A stretch of 64,000 nt of DNA from GMQP-bins7 sp963776565 (GTDB lineage: Bacteria; Actinomycetota; Thermoleophilia; Gaiellales; Gaiellaceae). Below are positions 57,321-64,000 of the stretch, piece by piece (within the stretch, counting starts at the first letter, position 1; each line of letters begins with the position of its first letter). The stretch covers positions 372,001 to 436,000 of the forward strand of contig CAVZNF010000015.1 of the NCBI GenBank assembly GCA_963776565.1. Reading direction: 5' to 3'. The notes beneath the pieces are model-generated. The model made no database searches and was not told the DNA's origin. It saw nothing but the letters and a program-made list of their open reading frames with translations. The position numbers and the translations under genes are program-made.

Positions 57321-59542
57321 GCTCCGCGACGAGGACGCTGCGCCGAGGCCGCGCCGAGACGACGCGTCGTCGCGCCGACGCCGTGCCGAAGGTCACCGGT
57401 GAGTTCGCCTACTCGAGCGATCTCCAAGCCGCGGGAATGCTCTGGGGCCAGACGGTCCGCAGCCCGCATGCCCACGCGCGGATCGTCGAGATCGATACGT
57501 CCGAAGCGGTCGGCATGCCGGGTGTGCATGCGGTTCTCACGCACGATGACGTCCCCGGGCAGAAGACCTACGGACTCGATTTCGCTGACCAGCCGGTGCT
57601 CGCGATCGATCGCGTGCGCTACTTCGGCGAGGCGGTGGCGATCGTCGCGGCGGAGGAGCCGGAGCAAGCCCGCCGTGCGGGCGCCGCCGTGCGCGTCGAG
57701 TACGAGCTGCTCGAGCCGGTCACCGATCCTGAGCGAGCCACGGAGATGGAGCCACTCCATCCCGACCGGCCGACGATGGGCCGCCGCGCGCACGGCTATC
57801 GCGACGACCCGAGGCCGAACGTCGTGCGCTCGATGGTCATCCGCCGCGGCGATCCCGACGCGGAGGCGGACGTCACCGTCGAGGGCGTCTACGACGTCGG
57901 CCAGCAGGATCAGGCGTTCCTCGGGCCTGAGTCCGGGATCGCGATCCCGGACGGCGAGGGCGGCGTCGACATCCACGTCGCGACGCAGTGGCTCCACGTC
58001 GACCGCGACCAGGTCGCGCCGTGCCTCGACCTCGAGCCCGAGCAGGTTCGGATCCATCTCGCCGGCGTCGGCGGCGCGTTCGGCGGGCGCGAGGACCTCT
58101 CCATGCAGATCCACGCGGCGATGCTCGCGCTCCGTACCGGTCGGCCGGTGAAGATCGTCTACAACCGCGAGGAGTCGTTCGTGGGCCACATCCACCGCCA
58201 CCCGGCTCGGATCTGGGCCGAGCACCGGGCGACGCGCGACGGCCGGCTCGTCGCCGTTCGCATGCGGATCCTGGTCGACGGAGGCGCCTATGCGTCGAGC
58301 TCGACCGCGGTCATCTCGAACGCCTGCTCGTTCGCAGTTGGCCCGTACGCGGTCGACAACGTCCTGATCGACGGTCTCGCGGTCTACACGAACAACCCGC
58401 CGTGTGGCGCGATGCGGGGCTTCGGCGCGGTGCAGACGTGCTTCGCCGCCGAGGCGCAGATGGACAAGCTCGCCTCGGCGCTCGACATCGATCCGGTCGA
58501 GCTCCGGCTGCTGAACGCGCTCGAGCCGGGAGGAGCGCTCGCAACCGGGCAGCTCGTCGAAGGGTCGCTTCCGACGCGCGACGTGATCCGTCGTGCCGCG
58601 GCCCTCGAGGTTCCCGAGCCCGAGGAGCTCCCGCGCGAGGCGATTCGGCTCCCTGGAGGAGCGGGGAACACGACGCGCGGCGAAGGCGTGAAGCGCGGTG
58701 TCGGCTTCGCCGTCGGCTTCAAGAACATCTGCTACTCGGAGGGCTTCGACGACTACTGCACCGCGCGCGTGATTCTCGATCCCAGAGGCGCGGCGGAGGT
58801 GCACTGCGCCGCCGCCGAGGTGGGGCAGGGCGTGAGCGACGTCATCCTCCAGGTCGCACGGCTGGAGCTCGGCACCGACGATGTCGTACTCGCCTCGGGA
58901 TCGACGGCGCGCATCGGCTCGGCGGGCTCTGCGTCGGCCTCACGCATGACGTGGATGGCGGCGGGAGCGGTGCAGACCGCGTGCCGCGCAGCAGTCGAGG
59001 AGCGCGAGCGCGCGGGCGGCGGCCCTGTCGACGTGGAGCGGATCTATCGGCATCCGCGAACGTTCCCGCTCGATCCCGAGACCGGTCAGATCACCGACGG
59101 CCAGGCCCACGTCGCGCTCGCCGTCGCCGCGATGAAGGTCGTCGTCGAGGTGGACGTCGACCTCGGCCTCACGCGCGTCGTCTGGATCGGGACGGCGCAG
59201 GACGTCGGGAAGGCGCTGAACCGCGCGGCCGTCGAAGGGCAGATCGAAGGCGGCACTGCGCAGGGCCTCGGCCTGGCGCTGATGGAGGAGATCCAGACGC
59301 GCGACGGCCTGATCACGAACGCGAGCTTCACGGACTACCTCATCCCGACGTTCCTCGACATGCCGCCGGTCGTCTCCGAGCTCGTCGAGGATCCCGAGCC
59401 TGCGGCGCCCTACGGCGTGAAGGGCGTGGGAGAGCCGCCGACGGTGGTGTCGACTGCGGCGATCGTCGCCGCGCTGCGCGACGCGACCGGCCGCGAGCTC
59501 GCGCGCGTTCCCGTTCGACCGGACGACGTCGTCGGTCTGTGA
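57317..59542 (+). CDS. Xanthine dehydrogenase molybdopterin subunit
   Basis: 741 residues, intact. Molybdenum-cofactor domain: GVGGAFGGREDLSMQIHAAM, AMRGFGAVQTCFAAEAQMDK, AEVGQGVSDVILQVARLELG, and the catalytic Glu in KGVGEPPTVVSTAAIVAAL. Oxidises hypoxanthine/xanthine to urate, judged from adenine deaminase, urate oxidase and purine importer neighbours; CO dehydrogenase-type use is unlikely because the AYRCSFR motif is absent. ATG overlaps the [2Fe-2S] subunit stop. Confidence 0.92.
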   Translation: MSSATRTLRRGRAETTRRRADAVPKVTGEFAYSSDLQAAGMLWGQTVRSPHAHARIVEIDTSEAVGMPGVHAVLTHDDVPGQKTYGLDFADQPVLAIDRVRYFGEAVAIVAAEEPEQARRAGAAVRVEYELLEPVTDPERATEMEPLHPDRPTMGRRAHGYRDDPRPNVVRSMVIRRGDPDAEADVTVEGVYDVGQQDQAFLGPESGIAIPDGEGGVDIHVATQWLHVDRDQVAPCLDLEPEQVRIHLAGVGGAFGGREDLSMQIHAAMLALRTGRPVKIVYNREESFVGHIHRHPARIWAEHRATRDGRLVAVRMRILVDGGAYASSSTAVISNACSFAVGPYAVDNVLIDGLAVYTNNPPCGAMRGFGAVQTCFAAEAQMDKLASALDIDPVELRLLNALEPGGALATGQLVEGSLPTRDVIRRAAALEVPEPEELPREAIRLPGGAGNTTRGEGVKRGVGFAVGFKNICYSEGFDDYCTARVILDPRGAAEVHCAAAEVGQGVSDVILQVARLELGTDDVVLASGSTARIGSAGSASASRMTWMAAGAVQTACRAAVEERERAGGGPVDVERIYRHPRTFPLDPETGQITDGQAHVALAVAAMKVVVEVDVDLGLTRVVWIGTAQDVGKALNRAAVEGQIEGGTAQGLGLALMEEIQTRDGLITNASFTDYLIPTFLDMPPVVSELVEDPEPAAPYGVKGVGEPPTVVSTAAIVAALRDATGRELARVPVRPDDVVGL

Positions 59543-59549
59543 CCACGAG

Positions 59550-59574
59550 AAAAGGGGCCTCGTGGGCCCCTTTT
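59550..59574. terminator. Bidirectional terminator
   Basis: AAAAGGGGCC (59550-59559), loop TCGTG, GGCCCCTTTT (59565-59574). A-tract and T-tract on both sides make it work in both directions, between xanthine dehydrogenase and the convergent small gene. Confidence 0.93.
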
Positions 59575-59599
59575 CCCTCGGATGGAACGTGAGAAGGAT

Positions 59600-59830
59600 C
59601 TAGCGGATCTGTGCGCGGATGAGGGCGAAGCGTTGGACCCGTGCGATCTGCACGAGGTATCGCTGAACGGAGACGGCGGCCGTTGCGCGCTGCGTCTTTG
59701 CGGTCTGAACGCGGATGACCTGCGCCGAGACCTGCGGCTTGAACTGTGCTGAGACGTTCCCGCCGGCGGCAACCGACGGCGCGACTGCGAAGGCGGTGAT
59801 GATGGCTCCGATGGTGGCGATGCGCTTCAT
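59600..59830 (-). CDS. Small exported basic protein without acidic residues
   Basis: 76 residues, start ATG 59830 with AGGAG seven bases upstream. Signal peptide about residues 1-22 (MKRIATIGAIITAFAVAPSV). The mature part is rich in Gln, Val, Ala and Arg (SAQVIRVQTAKTQRATAAVS, RVQRFALIRAQIR) and the whole protein contains no Asp or Glu, so it is strongly cationic. No family recognised. Divergent from the kinase with two palindromes between them. Confidence 0.65.
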   Translation of the reverse strand: MKRIATIGAIITAFAVAPSVAAGGNVSAQFKPQVSAQVIRVQTAKTQRATAAVSVQRYLVQIARVQRFALIRAQIR

Positions 59831-59917
59831 GTGGTGCTCCTCTCTCGTCCGATCCGTCATGACCCGAGAGTAGGAGCCGCGCGCGCGCCGTGTCGTTCGC
59901 GGCCGCGACGTTGCGAA

Positions 59918-59933
59918 TGTCACCGCCGTGACA
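59918..59933. promoter_or_regulatory. Inverted repeat TGTCAC-CGCC-GTGACA
   Basis: Six-base perfect arms and four-base spacer in the divergent gap 59831-59965. Looks like a regulator site; binding protein unknown. Confidence 0.5.
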
Positions 59934-59944
59934 CTCCGTTCGCA

Positions 59945-59964
59945 GACGTTGCAATTGCAACGTC
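59945..59964. promoter_or_regulatory. Perfect 20-base palindrome before the kinase gene
   Basis: GACGTTGCAATTGCAACGTC reads the same on both strands. It ends two bases before GTG 59966. Likely an operator or a hairpin that covers the start; the regulator is unknown. Confidence 0.65.
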
Positions 59965-59965
59965 C

Positions 59966-61910
59966 GTGGCAGACACTTGCTCGGTGAGCTACGTCGCGGG
60001 CGTGCTGGCGCCCGGAACGACGGTCGCCGGCTACAAGGTCGAGGCGCTCATCGGCCGAGGGGGGATGGGCGCGGTCTACCGCGCCGAGGAGGAGGGGCTC
60101 GGACGCAAGGTCGCGCTCAAGGTGATCGCCCCCGAGCTCGCCCAGGACGAGCGCTTCCGCGAGCGCTTCCTGCGCGAGTCGCGCATCGCTGCCTCACTCG
60201 ACCACCCGCACGTCATCCCCATCTACCAGGCGGGAGACGAGGACGGCCTGCTCTTCCTCGCCATGCGCTACGTCGAGGGAACCGATCTCGCGCGCGTGGT
60301 GGCCGAGGACGGCGCGCTCGAGCCCAGGCGGGCAGTCGAACTCCTCTCCCAGGTCGCCGAGGCGCTCGACGCTGCGCACGAGAAGGGCCTTGTGCATCGC
60401 GACGTCAAGCCCTCGAACGTCCTGATCGCTGAAGCAGCGGGGCGCGAGCACTGCTACCTCGGCGACTTCGGTCTCACCAAGCGCACGGGCTCGCTCTCGG
60501 GAGTCTCTGTCGCCGGCGAGATCGTCGGCACGCTCGAGTACGTCGCTCCCGAGCAGATCACGGGCGACCCCCTCGACGAGCGCTCGGACGTGTACTCGCT
60601 CGGCTGCGTCATCTACGAGTGCCTGACCGGGCAGTCGCCGTTTCCGCGCGCGACCGACGTCGCCCTGCTGTGGGCGCACGTGCACGAGGAGCCGACGCCG
60701 CCCTCGAAGGCACGCGCCGAGCTTCCGAATGAGCTCGACACGGTCCTCGCACGCGCGCTTGCCAAGGAGCCGGGCCGGCGCTACCGCTCGGCCGGCGAGC
60801 TTCTCGCGGCGACGCGGTCGGCGCTGAGGCTCGTCGATGCGCCCGCCGTTTCCGGTCATCGATCGCGCGCGCGCATCGGCATCACGGTCGCGGTTGTGCT
60901 CCTCCTCGTCGCCGCGGCGGCCGCATTCGTCCTGACGCGTGACTCAGGCGGTCTCACGTCCGTCTCGCCCAACCACGTCGGGGTGATCGACCCGGCCTCG
61001 AACAAGCTCGTCGCCGAGGTGCCGGTCGGAATCGACCCCGGGGCGATCGCTGTCGGCGAAGGCGGTGTCTGGGTCGCGAACGTCGAGGACAAGACCGTGT
61101 CCAAGATCGACCCGGTCAAGCGCGAGCTCGTCCGTGGTGGCGATTGCCGTCGACGGCTACCCGAGTGACCTGGCCGTCGGTGCCGGCTCGGTCTGGGTCG
61201 CACTTGGCCCCTCGGCTGAGCTCCAGCTGATCAACCCAGACCAGAACGTGGCGGCGAGCACGATCTCGGCTTTGGGTAAAGACACCACCACCACGTGCGG
61301 AGGGCCGTTCGCGAGCATCGCCCTCGGCGCAGGGTCAGCTTGGTTCGTCTGCAGGGACGGGCCCATCGGACGGATCAACGCCAGAACTTTGGTCGCGACG
61401 ACGATTCTCGTGGAACTGGTGCAGTCGTCCAGCGCTGTGCTTGCGCAGTTCTCGGACACCGCGTTCGGCCTCGGTTCGCTGTGGATCGTCAACAGCGCTT
61501 TCAACAGAGTGGTCGAGGTCGAACCGCTGACGACGCAAGTGCAACAACCAACCACGGTCGGCAAGGAGCCGAAAGCAATCGCCGTCGGCGCGGACTCCCT
61601 GTGGGTCGCGAACTTCGATGACGACACGGTTACCCGGATCGCGATCCCAGAGCGGGGCCAGACGCCCACGGTCTCGACCATTGACGTGGGACAGGGCCCC
61701 GTCGACGTCGCCTTCGCCGAAGGAGCCGTCTGGGTCGTGAACCAGCTCGACCGCACCGTCATGCGGATAGACCCCGAGTCGGAGAACGTCGTCGCGACGA
61801 TCCCAGTCGGCAACGAGCCGCAGCGCGTTGCCGCCGGCGAGGGCTCGGTGTGGGTGACGGTGCGCGCGCCGGAGGAGGACTCGTTCGACGCGGACTCCAC
61901 GACCCCGTAG
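59966..61910 (+). CDS. Ser/Thr protein kinase with extracellular beta-propeller (apparent frameshift)
   Basis: PknB-like membrane kinase. Kinase domain: LIGRGGMGAVYRAEEEGLGR, VALKVI (ATP Lys), HRDVKPSNVLIAEA, YLGDFGLTKRTG, GTLEYVAPEQI. One membrane helix follows (ITVAVVLLLVAAAAAFVL), then an extracellular propeller of repeated GSVWVA/GADSLWVANF-type blades. One extra base near 61133 splits the kinase-helix part from the rest of the propeller. GTG 59966 gives the longest sensible start; 59984 and 60002 are alternatives. Probably senses a cell-surface ligand. Confidence 0.88.
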
Positions 61911-61964
61911 TGTCATGTGCGCAAGATCACGAATAGGCGGGCGGTCTAGAGGAGGAAGGCTCTG

Positions 61965-63578
61965 ATGAGACGCTCGTCGCTCGCCCTGGCAGCAGTCGTG
62001 GTGTCCGGAATCGTCGTGGCGTCACACGCTGCAGCCGCGCTCCAGCAGACTCCGAAGCGCGGCGGCACGCTCGTCTTTCGCCTGCCCGCCCCCGAGCCCG
62101 CTTGCCTAAACGTTCTGGCCGAGAGCTGCATCCCAGTGGGGCTGCAGTCCTGGATCGACAAGGTTCTGCAGACGCCTTACGAGGTCGGTCCCAACTTCAC
62201 GTACAAGGAAAGCCTCGTCTCGAGGGTCGACTACACGAGGCGGCGACCGTTCACGCTGACCTACCACATCCGCCCTGAGGCGCGCTGGAGCGACGGAGTC
62301 CCGATCACGGCGCAGGACTTCATCTTCACGCTGCGGGCGCTACGCCGTCACGGCTCCCCGGACATCCGTGACCTCCACGCCCCGATACGGAGTGCGCGTG
62401 CCGTCGATCGCAAGACCCTGCGAGTAGTTCTTCGGCCGAAGTCCGCGAGCTGGCGCGACTTCTTCGGGAACATCCTCCCGGCGCACGCGCTCCGCGGTTC
62501 GGACCTCACGCAGGTCTGGAGCGATCGAGTCGACGATCCGAGGACGGGTCGACCGATCGGAAGTGGCCCGTTCCTCGTCGAGCGGCTCGAGCGCGGCCGG
62601 CAGCTCGTCCTTCGGCGCAACCCCCGCTACTGGGGACCGCACCCGGCCTACGTCGATAGGCTCGTCGTCCCATTCCTCGAGTCGGCTTCCGATGCCGTCG
62701 ATGGGCTGCAGAGCGGCGAGCTCGACATCGCCATGGGCATTCCACCGGCGGCTGTCCCTGCCGTTCGTCGGCAGCCGGGGATGCGGCTTGTCGCGTCCGT
62801 AGGGACCAACTTCGAGCAGCTCGGCATCCAGCTCGGAGCGAACGCTCACCCGGCGCTTCGCAACAAGCTCGTTCGCCGCGCGCTCGCGTACGGGATCGAC
62901 CGCACCGTGCTCGTCCGACAGATATGGGGAGACGTCGATCCTTCGCTCCGCGTGCTCGACAGTGCGGTGTACCTGACCCAGAGCCGCGACTACGAGCCGA
63001 ACTGGAGCGCGTACCGCTACCGACCGGCGCAGGCCCGCAGCTTGCTCGAGCAAGCTGGCTGCCGCAGAGGAGCGGACGGGATCTTCTCCTGCGGCGGAGA
63101 GCGGCTCTCGTTGCGCTTCGTAACGTCCGCCGGGTTTGCGATCCGGGCGCAGGCGCTCTCGCTGATACAGACGCAGCTTCGGGCTGCTGGGGTCGAGGTT
63201 CTGCCGAGGTTCGAACCTCCGGGGACGTTCATCGGCCAGACCCTCCCGCAGGGGGCTTTCGACGTCGCCCTCTTCTCGCTGACCAACTCACCGGCAGCAT
63301 CGTGGGCCGGCTCCTACGGCTGCGGCGGGATCCAGAACTACACCGGGTACTGCCAGCGGCTCGTCACTGCCCACCTCAACCAGGCCGACAGGACGCTCGA
63401 CGAGCGTGCGCGGGCCCGTGTCCTCAACAGGGCCGACCGGGGGCTCGCGAGCGACGTCCCGACGATCCCGCTCTACCAGTTCGTCGTCATAGCCGCGTAC
63501 GACACCTCTGTCCGCGGCTTCAGGTTCCTTCCCTGGAACCCGCTCTGGAACGCTGAGAACTGGTGGCTCGACCGCTAG
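61965..63578 (+). CDS. Peptide/solute-binding protein, ABC family 5
   Basis: 537 residues, intact. Signal peptide residues 1-25; then KRGGTLVFRLPAPEPACLNV, LTYHIRPEARWSDGVPITAQ, GSGPFLVERLERGRQLVLRR, and NPRYWGPHPAYVDRL, the family landmarks of DppA/OppA-like proteins. AGGAGG lies before ATG 61965. No permease genes are in the window. Ligand unknown. Follows the kinase by 54 bases and may share its transcript. Confidence 0.88.
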   Translation: MRRSSLALAAVVVSGIVVASHAAAALQQTPKRGGTLVFRLPAPEPACLNVLAESCIPVGLQSWIDKVLQTPYEVGPNFTYKESLVSRVDYTRRRPFTLTYHIRPEARWSDGVPITAQDFIFTLRALRRHGSPDIRDLHAPIRSARAVDRKTLRVVLRPKSASWRDFFGNILPAHALRGSDLTQVWSDRVDDPRTGRPIGSGPFLVERLERGRQLVLRRNPRYWGPHPAYVDRLVVPFLESASDAVDGLQSGELDIAMGIPPAAVPAVRRQPGMRLVASVGTNFEQLGIQLGANAHPALRNKLVRRALAYGIDRTVLVRQIWGDVDPSLRVLDSAVYLTQSRDYEPNWSAYRYRPAQARSLLEQAGCRRGADGIFSCGGERLSLRFVTSAGFAIRAQALSLIQTQLRAAGVEVLPRFEPPGTFIGQTLPQGAFDVALFSLTNSPAASWAGSYGCGGIQNYTGYCQRLVTAHLNQADRTLDERARARVLNRADRGLASDVPTIPLYQFVVIAAYDTSVRGFRFLPWNPLWNAENWWLDR

Positions 63579-64000
63579 CCCTCCCAGCGGCGATCGCCGT
63601 CGCGCTCCTCGCCGTCTCGGGGGCCGGCGGCGCGGCCACGCAGCAGACGCTGAAGCGCGGCGGCGTCGTTGTTGTTGGCGTGCCCGCCGGGACGGAACCG
63701 GCCTGTTTCAATCTCCTCGTTCGAGATTGCAAGATCGAGGACGGTTTCGTCCGCCAGGTCCCTGGAGGGAGCGTTCGAAGTCGGTCCCGACCTCTCGCTA
63801 TCGGCCCGACCTCTCGCATGTCACGCTCACAGAAGAAGCCTTTCACGCTCACCTATCACATCCGCCCCGAGGCGCGGTGGAGCGACGGCGTCGAGGTTAT
63901 GGCGCGGGACTTCGTCTTCACATGGCGGACGGATTCGAAGCTGCAAGCTGGGGAACTTCCCGCCCGCGATCCGGAGTGTCGTCCCGCTCGACGCGAAGAC
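63563..64000 (+). CDS. Second family 5 binding protein, cut by the window end, frameshifted
   Basis: GTG 63563 overlaps the end of the previous gene by 16 bases. It encodes a signal peptide (ALPAAIAVALLAVSGAGGAA) then LKRGGVVVVGVPAGTEPACF, parallel to the first binding protein. The frame breaks near 63763 (restoring LEGAFEVGPDLS) and again before PFTLTYHIRPEARWSDGVEV, which nearly repeats the first protein's sequence. A tandem paralogue, probably from duplication. Confidence 0.82.
   Translation, partial: MARPLALPAAIAVALLAVSGAGGAATQQTLKRGGVVVVGVPAGTEPACFNLLVRDCKIEDGFVRQVPGGSVRSRSRPLAIGPTSRMSRSQKKPFTLTYHIRPEARWSDGVEVMARDFVFTWRTDSKLQAGELPARDPECRPARRED

Overview
The window is GC-rich and gene-dense, with frequent GTG/TTG starts, overlapping ATGA/GTGA gene junctions and no gene-free stretch longer than 300 bases. 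Gene content points to a free-living actinobacterium, probably class Thermoleophilia (inference from gene content and codon style only): a 14-subunit type complex I operon, a futalosine-route menaquinone enzyme, a CIRCE-controlled groESL operon, ECF sigma signalling and a large purine-degradation locus. No CRISPR array, insertion sequence, prophage or origin was seen.

Layout. 1-10967 (minus): nuoA to nuoL in canonical order, nuoL running off the left edge. 11129-18388: ErpA-type Fe-S carrier, a membrane protein, a multicopper oxidase, a broken ferredoxin-NADP reductase-like gene, a class V aminotransferase, fumarase and a secreted chymotrypsin-like protease. 18466-24861 (minus): lipoate synthesis (lipA, lipB) beside a 2-oxoacid dehydrogenase complex (E1 alpha, E1 beta, E2) that needs lipoate. 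24947-29905: zinc-ribbon, ASCH and NUDIX proteins, groES-groEL, a sulfite-oxidase-fold protein, ygfZ and a tRNA-Arg. 29989-36598: a heavily frameshifted MFS/cyclic-nucleotide-binding gene, a short peptide gene with repeated VEAHG motifs, and an operon of cyclodeaminase, ECF sigma factor, 92-residue unknown, subtilisin-like protease and GAF protein. 36629-38647: mqnD and a thiolase. 38644-42825: sulfate ABC importer with a divergent Rrf2 regulator. 42836-59542: MFS carrier, allantoate amidohydrolase, membrane urate oxidase PuuD, uraD, uraH, 8-oxoguanine/guanine-type deaminase, adenine deaminase, BMP-type nucleoside ABC importer and a three-subunit xanthine dehydrogenase. 59600-64000: a small basic exported protein, a Ser/Thr kinase with extracellular propeller, and two tandem peptide-type binding proteins.

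How it fits together: the purine locus covers uptake of nucleosides/purines (BMP ABC system), deamination (adenine and guanine-type deaminases), oxidation to urate (xanthine dehydrogenase), urate oxidation (PuuD), hydrolysis and decarboxylation to allantoin (uraH, uraD) and allantoate breakdown (allC); only allantoinase is missing from the window. Complex I and menaquinone synthesis belong to the respiratory chain, and the lipoate genes sit next to their client complex.

Caution for the reader: more than 20 otherwise well-conserved genes, including nuoB, nuoE, lipA and groEL, carry single-base frameshifts, mostly gains of one base. Since essential genes are hit, I read these as residual assembly errors and give the whole repaired gene span in each case, stating where the break is.
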